Assembly: GCA_027366585.1 (NCBI GenBank) | Contig: DAHXNF010000036.1 | Coordinates: 120,303-184,302 of the forward strand | Direction of reading: 5' to 3' | Source of the DNA: Thermoplasmatales archaeon | GTDB lineage: Archaea; Thermoplasmatota; Thermoplasmata; Thermoplasmatales; Thermoplasmataceae | Length of the DNA stretch: 64,000 nucleotides | In this document: in pieces, positions 10,520-20,830 of the stretch | Layout: every line of letters begins with the position of its first letter | Position numbering within the stretch: position 1 is the stretch's first letter | Translations under genes and position numbers: made by a program | Notes under the pieces: model-generated | The model's database searches: none | Told to the model about the DNA's origin: nothing | The model's input: the letters and a program-made list of their open reading frames with translations, nothing else

Positions 10520-10809
10520 AGAAGCATAAGGTTCAGGAATGGCGTTGTTCTCAGGATCGTAAGCATGGAAATCGCCGGTGATCCGAGGTATTATATCACC
10601 GATACACTCGTTCTTCCCGACATGTTTGCCCTCTGGAGTTCCTGCCTGAATATGGATCTATAATATTCCCGCTCAGCGTCATTCCTGACAAGAACAAGAT
10701 GCCTGATAACCTTTGTTTTCTGCTTTCCATCCTCACTGAGCTTTTCAGCGAACTGTGAATACTCCTGCACCCCGTATTATTGCTTTTTCTTAGCAAATCT
10801 AAGGAACAT
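10520..10809 (-). pseudogene. Remnant of an IS1634/IS4-like transposase N-terminus
   Basis: Reverse reading MFLRFAKKKQ*YGVQEYSQFAEKLSEDGKQKTKVIRHLVLVRNDAEREYYRSIF...SVI*YLG; the N-terminal pattern resembles IS1634-type transposases; in-frame stops. Confidence 0.5.
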
Positions 10810-11089
10810 ATTTATATACCTCAATTATGTTTAATATAAGAAAGTGCCTAATTTACTGTTTCAGATTAAAGAATGATATTGAAACTCAAGCTTAAATATG
10901 GAAGGTGCTAAGTTAATATAAGTGCCTATCTTACTATGTTTTATGTCGATTAGACGGTATCTAGCTAATTTGAGATAAGGTCTTCCAAAAATGTACTTTA
11001 ACTGCTTTGAGGTTGATCGCACAATATAATTTAATATGGCCCCTTCTTTTTTAACGGCCAAACTTGCTATTTAGTTTCGGAGGTAATAT

Positions 11090-12394
11090 ATGACTGAAAG
11101 TAAAGCTGAAATGCAAAAAAGGATGGGAACAAAGGTTCCCTTATGGCTGATAGTATTTTCTATGATAATTGCAATGGTATTTGTGAGTCCCTATGAGTAT
11201 TCGTGGTCTCTGTTCACTGGCCCTCTCGCAACAGTGTTTGGAGTAACGTCAACTGGTTATCTGATTTCCACTACTTTTTCCATATATATTGTTGTGCAGG
11301 CACTGACTATGTTCTTCTCCGGTAGATTTCTGGACAAAAGAAGACACTTAACGCCTTACTTCGTTGTTATTGCAGGTGTACTTACAAGTGCTGGCTGGCT
11401 TTTAAGCTCACTTACATCAAAATCAACGGGGATTTACTATCTATACGTGATGTACGGAATCGGCAGCCTGGGCCCCGGGATAGTTTATGGGGTTGGAATA
11501 TCTACTGCTTTAAAATGGTTCCATGGTAAGACCAGGGGACTTGCAGTCGGGTTGATTGATCTTGGCTTTGGAGCTGGATCGTTTGGCGTCTCCCCGCTGG
11601 TGAAGTATATAATCACCGTTAACAACTACCATGCTGCATTCTTCTACGTGGGTCTACTGATGCTGGTAATAATTCCCTTTGGTTTCCTGGTCAGGTATCC
11701 GCCGGCAGATTTTGTTCCTTATGGCAAGACCGCTGCACAGGCTGAGGTTGTGAGGAAGAGGGTGAAAAAGAGCGGTCTGGAAGACAATCCGAGACAGATG
11801 GTATCGAGATGGCAGTTCTGGTCAATTTACTTAGGTTTCTTCTTCGTAGCTGGCGCCTATCTGGGAATAGTAGGGAAACTTCCTTCAATAGGTCTAACAG
11901 TAACGGGAGTTGCAGTAGCCGGGTTCCTGGCAGTCTATCTCTTCCCGCTGATGAATGGTATTGGAAGATTTGTTTCAGGTGTGGTTTCTGATTTTCTGGG
12001 AAGAAGGGAATCAATGCTGCTATTCTTTGGAATTGCTGGGATTGGTTTACTTGTGCTCTGGGATTTGAAAACGCTAGACGGATTCATCATTGCTATAATG
12101 GTGATTGCGTTCTGTTCCGGCCCGCTGTTCACTCTTTGGCCATCCATGGTTGGTGATTATTTCGGTGAGGTAAAATCCGGTGGAAACTACGGTCTAGTAT
12201 ACACTGCCAAAGCAGTGGCAGGTTTATTCGCAGGCTATGGGTTTGCAGTCTATTACACAGATTATGGAGTTCATAGCTCCCTTCTGTTAACCGGTGTAAT
12301 GATGATAATCGCCGCAATCATAGGGTTCTCAACTGTTGTTCCAAAAGTGAAGCAGGTCATGGCAGCGAAGAAGGCTGAAACACAGAGTAGTTAA
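11090..12394 (+). CDS. MFS transporter, OFA-like
   Basis: 434 aa; 12-TM pattern; YGIGSLGPGIVYGVGISTALKWFHGKTRGLAVGLIDLGFGAGSFGVSPL, GIGRFVSGVVSDFLGRRESML. Confidence 0.8.
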   Translation: MTESKAEMQKRMGTKVPLWLIVFSMIIAMVFVSPYEYSWSLFTGPLATVFGVTSTGYLISTTFSIYIVVQALTMFFSGRFLDKRRHLTPYFVVIAGVLTSAGWLLSSLTSKSTGIYYLYVMYGIGSLGPGIVYGVGISTALKWFHGKTRGLAVGLIDLGFGAGSFGVSPLVKYIITVNNYHAAFFYVGLLMLVIIPFGFLVRYPPADFVPYGKTAAQAEVVRKRVKKSGLEDNPRQMVSRWQFWSIYLGFFFVAGAYLGIVGKLPSIGLTVTGVAVAGFLAVYLFPLMNGIGRFVSGVVSDFLGRRESMLLFFGIAGIGLLVLWDLKTLDGFIIAIMVIAFCSGPLFTLWPSMVGDYFGEVKSGGNYGLVYTAKAVAGLFAGYGFAVYYTDYGVHSSLLLTGVMMIIAAIIGFSTVVPKVKQVMAAKKAETQSS

Positions 12395-12588
12395 GCCTTA
12401 AAAAATTAATTTTTTTATTAATTTATTCTTTTATCTATTTATTTTTCAATCCATTTTAGATTAGGATGTGAATCTTCATTCTATTTTTAGATATGATAAG
12501 ACAAGGATTAAGCTAGAAACACGAAAAACAAATTTAGAGCTGGGCATCCATTTACTTTAATGGATAACCCAGGTCGTGTAAAAATGCC

Positions 12589-14880
12589 TCACAGAGTGCA
12601 TGAACCGGATGTGCAGGCAGGATCATAGGTTGAATCAACCCTGAGCAGATTCTCCGGTGCCGAGATGATCAGTTCCTGTGTTGACTGCTTTGCATCGACT
12701 GGCTGTTTCTCCTTTGTTCCCATGTAAAGAACCTGCTGCGATTTCGATCCATCCCGGTATACTGTTATACCCTTGCAGTGCAGATCTCTTGCAAGACGAT
12801 AAGCCATTGCAATGTCATCCCTTGTTGCCGAGTTTGGCAGGTTTATTGTCTTGGAGACACCAGAATCACAGTAATTCTGGAATGCGGCCTGCATCAGCAC
12901 ATGCCACTTGAAGTCTATCTCCTGCGCTGTCAGGTAAAGTTTCTTTATATTTTCAGGGAGTGCCGTTTCCGCCAGGTTTCCGGTCTGGGCAATCTTCATC
13001 ATGAGCTTCTCTGAATACATCCCGATTTCCTTGAGGTTCTTCTCAAGATATGGATTTACTTCCAGAAGTTCCTGGCCGTCGAGCACATGGCGAACAAAAG
13101 CGAGTGCAAAAAGCGGCTCTATTGAAGAGGAACACCCCGCAATTATTGAGATCGTTCCTGTCGGAGCAATTGTCGTGGTTGTTGAGTTTCGCATCGGTTT
13201 GTTTATCGACTCCCAGTACGATCCTTTCCATCCAGGGAACATACCCCTTTCCCTGGCGAGCGTCTCGGATGCGGCATGAGACTCTTCCTGCAGGAAAGAC
13301 ATAATGTCCTCCGCCGTCTTTAGTGCCTGGGTACTGGCGTATGGGATCCCCATGGCAATCAGCGCATCTGCAAATCCCATTAGTCCAAGTCCGATCTTCC
13401 TGGTGGTCCTTGAAACCCTTTCTATTTCCTGAACAGGGAACAGGTTGGCGTCTATCACGTCATCCAGGAATCGAACAGATAACCATATGATCTCCTTCAA
13501 CCGATCATGATCTATCTTGCCATCCTTCACAAACCTAGCGAGGTTAATTGACCCAAGATTGCAAGATTCGTAAGGAAGCAGTGGCTGTTCCCCGCAAGGA
13601 TTTGTGGATTCTATGTTACCAAGGTTCTTAACTGTGTTGTGCGCGTTGATTTCATCCAGGAATATCAGTCCGGGATCGCCCGTTTTCCATGCCTGGTCTA
13701 TAATCATGTTCCAGAGATCCGATGCCTTTATCCTCCTCTCAACTGCACCAGTTCTCGGGTTCTTCAACTCCACATAATCATCCCTGTCCAGTCGATCGAA
13801 GAAATCATCGTCTATTCCGACTGATATGTTGAAGTTGCTGAGGACTGTGTTTGCAGAATCCTTTGAGGAAATGAAATCAACAATCTCAGGGTGATCGTAC
13901 CTGAGTATACCCATGTTTGCTCCTCTTCTCTTGCCACCCTGCTTGATGACGTTTGTCGTTGTATCGAAAATCGACATAAAGGAAAGTGCACCTGAAGCCA
14001 CTCCTTTTGTTGATCCAACCAGATCATCCCTTGGTCTGAGCTTGCTGAATGAAAACCCGGTGCCGCCACCAGATTTGTGTATCTTTGCCGTATCGGATAG
14101 CGTCCTGAAGATCCCGTCTATGGAATCTTCAACGGGAAGCACGAAGCATGCAGAGAGCTGCCCAAGATGTGTCCCGGCATTCATGAGAGTAGGAGAATTT
14201 GGAACAAAGTCGAGATCGTCCATAACCTTCTCAAATTTCTCAATGTACTTTGTGACATCAGCAGTGAAAGAACCGGCCTTTTCCAGGAACGATTCGAATG
14301 AGTCTTTCAGGTATCCCTCTTTCCTGAGGTTTTCAAATCCTCTCCTCAGGGTATTCACCTGCAAATCACCAAGCGCAAGTTTGGAACCGTTCTGGGGACT
14401 TCCTTTCATGTATTCATATATGTACTCAATGATTCCAACATTATAGGCCACTCTGTGGAAGAGTTCTCTCGGGGTTTCAATGACGTTTCCGACCTCATCC
14501 TTCAGGAGATATCTTGACTCCAGTACCTTTACTGCATTAAGTGATAGTTTGAGATCGTCTGTTACGCCCATGCGCATTTTTTCTTCCCTGAGTATCCTGC
14601 GGCGTTCCCTGTAAAGAATGTAAGTCTTGGCAACATCGGCAAAGCTTGTCCCGTCCCTGATGTAAGACATCAACTCGTTTTCAACAAGATCCTGTACCTC
14701 TTCAACTGAGGGTATTTGGTCGAAGGCATCAAGCCTCTTGATTACCAGATCAGTAACGGACTCTGCGTCTACCATCGTGCCTTTCTTGACGGACAGCATT
14801 GCTTTATAGACGGCCATCGTGATTTTTTCCTTGTTGAATGGGACTTGTGTTTTGTTCCTCTTTATTATATACTCCTGCAT
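12589..14880 (-). CDS. nrdJ: Adenosylcobalamin-dependent (class II) ribonucleotide reductase
   Basis: About 763 aa from ATG at 14880; N-terminal ATP-cone-like region; LSACFVLPVEDSIDGIF, STNPCGEQPLLPYESCNLGSINL, GAPTGTISIIAGCSSSIEPLFAL-type segment, C-terminal CTSGSCTL. Confidence 0.92.
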   Translation of the reverse strand: MQEYIIKRNKTQVPFNKEKITMAVYKAMLSVKKGTMVDAESVTDLVIKRLDAFDQIPSVEEVQDLVENELMSYIRDGTSFADVAKTYILYRERRRILREEKMRMGVTDDLKLSLNAVKVLESRYLLKDEVGNVIETPRELFHRVAYNVGIIEYIYEYMKGSPQNGSKLALGDLQVNTLRRGFENLRKEGYLKDSFESFLEKAGSFTADVTKYIEKFEKVMDDLDFVPNSPTLMNAGTHLGQLSACFVLPVEDSIDGIFRTLSDTAKIHKSGGGTGFSFSKLRPRDDLVGSTKGVASGALSFMSIFDTTTNVIKQGGKRRGANMGILRYDHPEIVDFISSKDSANTVLSNFNISVGIDDDFFDRLDRDDYVELKNPRTGAVERRIKASDLWNMIIDQAWKTGDPGLIFLDEINAHNTVKNLGNIESTNPCGEQPLLPYESCNLGSINLARFVKDGKIDHDRLKEIIWLSVRFLDDVIDANLFPVQEIERVSRTTRKIGLGLMGFADALIAMGIPYASTQALKTAEDIMSFLQEESHAASETLARERGMFPGWKGSYWESINKPMRNSTTTTIAPTGTISIIAGCSSSIEPLFALAFVRHVLDGQELLEVNPYLEKNLKEIGMYSEKLMMKIAQTGNLAETALPENIKKLYLTAQEIDFKWHVLMQAAFQNYCDSGVSKTINLPNSATRDDIAMAYRLARDLHCKGITVYRDGSKSQQVLYMGTKEKQPVDAKQSTQELIISAPENLLRVDSTYDPACTSGSCTL

Positions 14881-15193
14881 CTTACTCACCAATTGTCGGT
14901 ATCATATTGATCTTCTATCATCAATAAAGACTTTCTGTTACTAATTTTTGTGCAAATAGATGATCATAATAATGACCAATTGTTTAACCAGATATAGTCA
15001 CTATCAAAATCTGGCCTAAGATATTCATCCACTAGAATGAACAAAAAGATCATTGGAAAAACTTTTTTGCCCACACGGGTCAAACGAGATCTATGATTAT
15101 ACCTAAACAACTGAAATGGGAATATGATGCAACTTCTTCGCCCGAATAGAGCGGAAATGACAAAAGTTTAGATATATTATCTACTATCCAAAT

Positions 15194-16498
15194 GTGGTCA
15201 ACACCATCAGAAGTAATTCAGAGGGGTCAGATTCGAGAAACAATATCTATATAATTAGACGGAAAGTGCTGCTTTATTACGTGATAGTTGCGACAGTACT
15301 CGCAGCCATAGGGACAATCATGGGGCTAATCCAGATGTTCATCTTCTCAGGTTATGTCAATACATTTAACTTTGGATTCTTTGATCATCCTTTCCTCCAG
15401 GTATATGGTTTCCTGATAATATTTGTCAGTGGAGTGGCCGCGGTACTGATACCGACTTTCAGGGGCCGTACTCCAAGCACTGGTTACCTGGATTTTCTTT
15501 TTCTCCTAATTATGGTTCTTTTTCAGGTATTCGTAGTTGCGGCGACGCTAATCTCCAGCAGTGCAGATGTATTTATGTACGCGGCTTTTGCCTGCCTCAT
15601 TGCGTACAGCATAAGGTACATTTACTTAGTATGGCAGGGAACAGGTGGTGCCCGCAAGATTGATATTGGTGATTATTTCCTTGTACTTTCGGGCCTGGCA
15701 CTACTCCTTTCCTCAATCGTTTTCCTGCATAACTTCACCAGTTCATCGCAAATGTTTACTATTCCGATGATCTACATGCTTCTTCTTGGCTTCGTTAGCT
15801 CAGTGATTATTGGAGTGATGATCAAGACTTCGCCGTCATCCCCTTCAGTGATCAGACAGTTGCTTATCCGCGGATCGATGATATTCGCTTTTATGGCTGT
15901 TCTTGCAGATTTATTTATAGCTGTTTTTGCTCCTCCCGGTTACAACTATATCATAGGAATACTGTTCCTGGCTGAGGCTTCCCTCTTTTCGCTTGCGCAG
16001 CTTGTGCTTGCCGTTCGCTCTAAGGGACGCGAGGGTAAAATCAGGTTGGATTCTCTACTCTCAATGAGAATAATTAGTTTCAGCAGGTTGAGCGCTGCGA
16101 TTTCGTATTTCTGGCTGATAGTGGGAATTCTGCTTGGCATAGCATACAGTGTTGACGCAAATCTTTACTACTTCAAGATCGCCTCCATCCATTCCCTTGG
16201 GATCGGCTTCATTGGCTCAACTATTATGGGGTATGCCCCTCTCCTCCTGCCTGGCATAATCTCTGAAAAGGCTCCGAGGGTCAGCATTACACCGATTTCG
16301 CTCTATGTTCTAAACTTAGGAGCTGTTTTCATGGTGGCAGCCTTCGCCCTGGCAGCATATGGACGCCAGATTTCAGAGTTTTTCATAGCTGGCGGACTCT
16401 TTATCGTAATTGGCATAATCTGGTACATTGTCGATATCCATCTTTTCATATTCAATAAAAAAGAGGATGAAACGGTAAACTTCTCTGATAGTTGGTGA
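15194..16498 (+). CDS. Polytopic membrane protein, NnrS-like
   Basis: 434 aa, about 12 TM; FGFFDHPFLQVYGFLIIFVSGVAAVLIPTFRG and SIHSLGIGFIGSTIMGYAPLLLPGI recall the NnrS family. Confidence 0.55.
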   Translation: MVNTIRSNSEGSDSRNNIYIIRRKVLLYYVIVATVLAAIGTIMGLIQMFIFSGYVNTFNFGFFDHPFLQVYGFLIIFVSGVAAVLIPTFRGRTPSTGYLDFLFLLIMVLFQVFVVAATLISSSADVFMYAAFACLIAYSIRYIYLVWQGTGGARKIDIGDYFLVLSGLALLLSSIVFLHNFTSSSQMFTIPMIYMLLLGFVSSVIIGVMIKTSPSSPSVIRQLLIRGSMIFAFMAVLADLFIAVFAPPGYNYIIGILFLAEASLFSLAQLVLAVRSKGREGKIRLDSLLSMRIISFSRLSAAISYFWLIVGILLGIAYSVDANLYYFKIASIHSLGIGFIGSTIMGYAPLLLPGIISEKAPRVSITPISLYVLNLGAVFMVAAFALAAYGRQISEFFIAGGLFIVIGIIWYIVDIHLFIFNKKEDETVNFSDSW

Positions 16499-17136
16499 TC
16501 ATTGCCGGAAGGCCAGATATGTCCCAGCTGATTCTAAAAACCCAATATTGTGATTCCGTGGGGAAACTGAAAGAAGTGCTTAACCCGCAATTGTCTTTAC
16601 TAGAAATGCAGGTTTAAGACATCTGCTATGGCTGATATAGATCAAATATCATGCTAACCATATGCATGTAGCAGATCAAATAAAGCAAGGTTAAAAATTA
16701 AAGAAAAATAGGTTAGCTACAATACAATCTATGCCAGCGTCCATTTCATGAACACATGATTTTACAAGGTAAAATTGTGTGTATGCATTCGTGAAGAACG
16801 CCTGCATTGATTGGCGTATAACCACTTGAAATTAGGATCCTACCGATCCTAAAGGATGGGATCGTTATGCCAGCGATCAGGATGGACAACACTGATAAAG
16901 CTTAAAAAACTGATTTGCATCTCTAATTGTCCACTAATAGTATGTGTGATTCATGAACACATATGACGACGTGAGACGTAAATTGGTTCTGCTATGGGCT
17001 CCGGAAAGAGCTTACGGCGAGTCACCGTACTGTGAACTTCCGATCAGCAGCGAACCAAAAACTTCCCAGCGGGTCAGGGATTATGAGGGGTGATTAATCG
17101 CCGTTAACCTGGGGAAAATTTTCAAGAGGTAGATGC

Positions 17137-18231
17137 TTGGAATTCAGGGAGGGAAAAATACAGAACCCGGATCTAGCCGAGGTTGTTGATACAGTTAAGC
17201 GCTGCGTGAAGACCTACGAAATCGTAGTTACTCCCCTTGACCTTTATTTCTATTACTTTTCCGACGACAACCCGGACCTTGCAGAGTGTTTTGAATCCCT
17301 TAGAAAGGAGCTTATCCCAAAGGGCTACATACCATTCCTGTCGGAGGAGACTGAAAAGTTCATAGTTGTTCGGCACAGACCGGAGGAAAAGTACCGGAGC
17401 AACAAGATCAACCTCATCCTGTTCATTCTAACGCTTGCATCGACTATATTCGTGGGATCTGAGTTTTCTCTCAGCTTCATAAAACCTGGCCCTATGCAGG
17501 ATCTTGATGCAGTTGGATATGGTTTTGTTTTCTTTTCAGCCCCCCTGCTGCTCATTCTTGGAATTCATGAGATCGGGCATTATATTGTTGCCCGTAGATA
17601 CAGTGTGAAAGCATCATTTCCATTTTTTATACCTGTTCCCTTTTCTATCGGCACGTTCGGTGCATTCATATCGCTGAGGGATCCAATCCCTGACAAGAAG
17701 GCCATGGTAGAAATTGGCGCCGCAGGCCCTTTATTTGGCTTTGCTGTCGCATTGCCATTGCTGTTTGTTGCCAACTTCTTCCAGAACTCTTTCGTTCCGG
17801 TCTCAATGCCTGTATCTCCCCTTGTAGTCCAGTTCCCCCTGATTTACAGGCTGTTCGATATAATACCGAAAACCCTGATTCCTCCAGTCACTGCTCCTAT
17901 TTTCCCGATGGAGCTTGCTGTGTGGGTCGGAATGTTTGCTACTGCACTCAACTTAATACCGATAAGCCAGTTGGATGGCGGCCATGTGGCTAGAGGCATG
18001 CTTGGAAGAAGAGCGTACATTGTCAGCTACCTCTTCCTTGGTGTGATGCTCTATTTTGCTCTTCAATACACAGGCTGGATTATCATAATATTTCTTGCAG
18101 TGATCATGGGACTGTCGCATCCACCTCCACTTAACGATTATGCAAGACTCAGAGGGCGCGATTACCTTATAGGCGCATGCGTCCTTGCAATGTTTGTCCT
18201 AACATTCACGATCACGCCAATTATCTCCTGA
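17137..18231 (+). CDS. Site-2-type intramembrane metalloprotease (M50 family), TTG start
   Basis: 364 aa; zinc motif LGIHEIGHYIVARRYSV and second motif ISQLDGGHVARGMLG; multi-TM. Confidence 0.9.
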   Translation: MEFREGKIQNPDLAEVVDTVKRCVKTYEIVVTPLDLYFYYFSDDNPDLAECFESLRKELIPKGYIPFLSEETEKFIVVRHRPEEKYRSNKINLILFILTLASTIFVGSEFSLSFIKPGPMQDLDAVGYGFVFFSAPLLLILGIHEIGHYIVARRYSVKASFPFFIPVPFSIGTFGAFISLRDPIPDKKAMVEIGAAGPLFGFAVALPLLFVANFFQNSFVPVSMPVSPLVVQFPLIYRLFDIIPKTLIPPVTAPIFPMELAVWVGMFATALNLIPISQLDGGHVARGMLGRRAYIVSYLFLGVMLYFALQYTGWIIIIFLAVIMGLSHPPPLNDYARLRGRDYLIGACVLAMFVLTFTITPIIS

Positions 18232-18297
18232 CAATATGCAAGGCATCCTGCACTGCATTTTATATCCCGGTTGGCATGTCAAGTCGCTGAGTAAAAT

Positions 18298-19317
18298 ATG
18301 GTGGATCTGACATTCCAAAAGTTTGTAGATTTCCTCGATCGCAGAAGGGACGAGATATTATCGTCAATGATAATTGAAAAGGGCTCTGAAACATATGCCT
18401 TCTTTTCTAAAGTGTTCGGACGATACTACACAGAGACAAGTGGCGGGAGTGACTTCACAACTTCTGTTGCTGCGAGCGACAGCAGCGAATTCGTTCGGGA
18501 GCTTTATAATGGCAGAAAAATTATACTGGCAAGAGGATATTCAATCTTTGAGAACAGCACCTACAGCAGCTTCTTCTCGGAAGTGACATGGGTAGCAAGG
18601 GATGACCTAAGGACTCTTACAACCATGCTGATGGAAGACTGTGAACACAAGTCCTTGGTTAACCTTCTGGAATCTGAAGATCCGGGTATGATCCTGGTTG
18701 ATGGATCGCTTACAGGTCGACTTATGCATGGTGATAAGGAGATCAGGGGCGACCGTCTTGAAGGATTCCCGTCCAGGTATTACGACAACCTCCTGACACT
18801 CCTCAAAATGGTTGCAGAGAAGGGAACGGTAATTGCCTTTGTCAGTAAGAGTTCAGAGTCTAGATCCCTCGTATCAAGGATAATCAAAGATTCAGATCCC
18901 GTTCCAGAGGAATCTGGAGGGAGGGCTGAACATATTGTCGATCATGTCCTGATAAAGTCTCTTGCAAAAAAGCCAGGGTACTCTAAACCGGTGTTGTTTG
19001 GAAGTTCTGGATTCCCCCTTCCCGGATCCGTTTGGACCTTCCATATACTACCAAGCATTTCGGATCTACCTATGAAGATCGACTTCCTATCCCCGAGTTC
19101 TGAATTCGATCCAGGCATCCTGAGAATGATTGTTGACACCCTTTTCTGGGCATACAGCGGACAGAAAGTTTACAATATCTGGCTGTCTAAGGTTGATAAC
19201 ATGGTCAAGTTCCGAACCGAGGAAGTTGAAAAAATCTATATGCGGGAGTTTGAGAGGACGATCGGAATACCGATGTACGAGACAAGAGGAGAGAGACGTG
19301 CAAGAATCCGGATCTGA
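18298..19317 (+). CDS. nurA: NurA 5'-3' nuclease
   Basis: 339 aa; MILVDGSLTGRLMHG motif; immediately upstream of herA-mre11-rad50. Confidence 0.88.
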   Translation: MVDLTFQKFVDFLDRRRDEILSSMIIEKGSETYAFFSKVFGRYYTETSGGSDFTTSVAASDSSEFVRELYNGRKIILARGYSIFENSTYSSFFSEVTWVARDDLRTLTTMLMEDCEHKSLVNLLESEDPGMILVDGSLTGRLMHGDKEIRGDRLEGFPSRYYDNLLTLLKMVAEKGTVIAFVSKSSESRSLVSRIIKDSDPVPEESGGRAEHIVDHVLIKSLAKKPGYSKPVLFGSSGFPLPGSVWTFHILPSISDLPMKIDFLSPSSEFDPGILRMIVDTLFWAYSGQKVYNIWLSKVDNMVKFRTEEVEKIYMREFERTIGIPMYETRGERRARIRI

Positions 19318-20830
19318 AAAGATCATAGGGTATACTGTAGGAGAAAATACTTCAGACAGGTTCACATTTGTTGTATCAGACGTGTCTGAAGTGTCCAAGT
19401 GGGAGTATGTGTTCGCGGAGATAGGAAAAAGAAAGGTCATTGGAAGAATCGAGAGAGTGGTCTCCAGGAGTGATCTACTCAACCAGGACATGGATTTCTT
19501 ATCTGTGAGCAAGTATGTCGAGACTGAACTCGCTGATCATGTTTTCCTATGCCAGGCAAAAAGCCTGGGATCCGTGGAGGGCGATGCGCTTCTCCTATCA
19601 AGGAAGATCATTCCGCCTGGATCGCCTGTTATGCGCGCCTCGCAGAGACTGCTTGAGGATCACCTGAGCTACCCAGGGGAGAGGTCGCTGAACATAGGTC
19701 ATCTCGTTGACAGGAACGATGTTCGCGTAAGCGTTGACATAAATGGCCTGAAGAGGCATCTTGCAATACTCGCGCAGACTGGCGCCGGTAAGAGCAATGC
19801 AGCCGCTGTACTGATGGAGGAATTACTGAAGAAAGGTGCTTCAATAATAGTCCTGGACCCGCATGCGGATTACGCACTGATGCGGACCGGAAAAAATGGG
19901 GCGAGATATGCCGCTGACATCAGGATATTCAGGACACCACTGAGCAGTGGAAGATATAATGCCCAGACCAGCTCATTATCATCGCTTTTCACCCTGAGAT
20001 TCCAGGACCTCGAGGCGGACGAGATCTCCGATATAATGGGAATAAAGGAGGAGTGGTCTACGCTCAGGAGGATCGTTGATGATATATGCAGGAGCATGAA
20101 GCCGCCTCGTGACCTTGCGTCCTTCCTTTCAGCATACAGGGAGCTGAAGGGCGAGGATTCCTCAAAGATTTCAGGCAGGATCCGTATCCTTGGCAAGATA
20201 GGCAGCATATTCTCTGATAATACGACACCAATGGAAGAATACCTTGCGCCTGGGCAGCTTTCCATACTAGATCTTTCGGGCATGGACCAGGCCCTTGCGA
20301 ACTACTTTGCGCACCGGGTGCTGAATACAATTTACGAGGCAAAGGTCGAAGGTAGCGGAGGTTTTCCCGTTTTCGTGTTTGTTGAGGAGGCCCATAATTT
20401 TGTGCCTCCGGGATCCAGGGCGCTTATAGCCCAGATGCTGCGCAAGGTCGCGTCTGAGGGCAGGAAATTCGGCATGTTCCTTGTCGTGATATCTCAGAGG
20501 CCAGGCAAGCTTGACCAGGATGTTCTGAGCCAGTGCAACAGCTCGATAATCCTCAGGATAACGAATCCTCTGGACCAGAAGGCGATCATGGAGAGCAGCG
20601 AAAGCATGTCGGAATCTATGCTCCAGGATCTTCCATCACTGAATATAGGTGAAGCAGTGCTTACAGGGGAATTCGTGAAGATACCTGTGATCGCAACTAT
20701 CAGGAAGCGTGAGACTGCTGAAGGCGGAGGCGATGTGGATCTGCTTTCCCTTCTGGAGGAAGCTAGGAAATTGCGTGACAGGCGGCGCGATCCGGCGGAA
20801 TTCAGGAAAGCGCTCAAGGAGAATTGGTAG
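19298..20830 (+). CDS. herA: HerA DNA translocase/helicase
   Basis: GTG start at 19298 in the frame of the listed ORF; Walker A LAQTGAGKSNAAAVLMEELL, Walker B-like VFVFVEEAHNFVP, SEGRKFGMFLVVISQRPGKLDQDVLSQCNSSIILR. Confidence 0.92.
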   Translation: MQESGSEKIIGYTVGENTSDRFTFVVSDVSEVSKWEYVFAEIGKRKVIGRIERVVSRSDLLNQDMDFLSVSKYVETELADHVFLCQAKSLGSVEGDALLLSRKIIPPGSPVMRASQRLLEDHLSYPGERSLNIGHLVDRNDVRVSVDINGLKRHLAILAQTGAGKSNAAAVLMEELLKKGASIIVLDPHADYALMRTGKNGARYAADIRIFRTPLSSGRYNAQTSSLSSLFTLRFQDLEADEISDIMGIKEEWSTLRRIVDDICRSMKPPRDLASFLSAYRELKGEDSSKISGRIRILGKIGSIFSDNTTPMEEYLAPGQLSILDLSGMDQALANYFAHRVLNTIYEAKVEGSGGFPVFVFVEEAHNFVPPGSRALIAQMLRKVASEGRKFGMFLVVISQRPGKLDQDVLSQCNSSIILRITNPLDQKAIMESSESMSESMLQDLPSLNIGEAVLTGEFVKIPVIATIRKRETAEGGGDVDLLSLLEEARKLRDRRRDPAEFRKALKENW

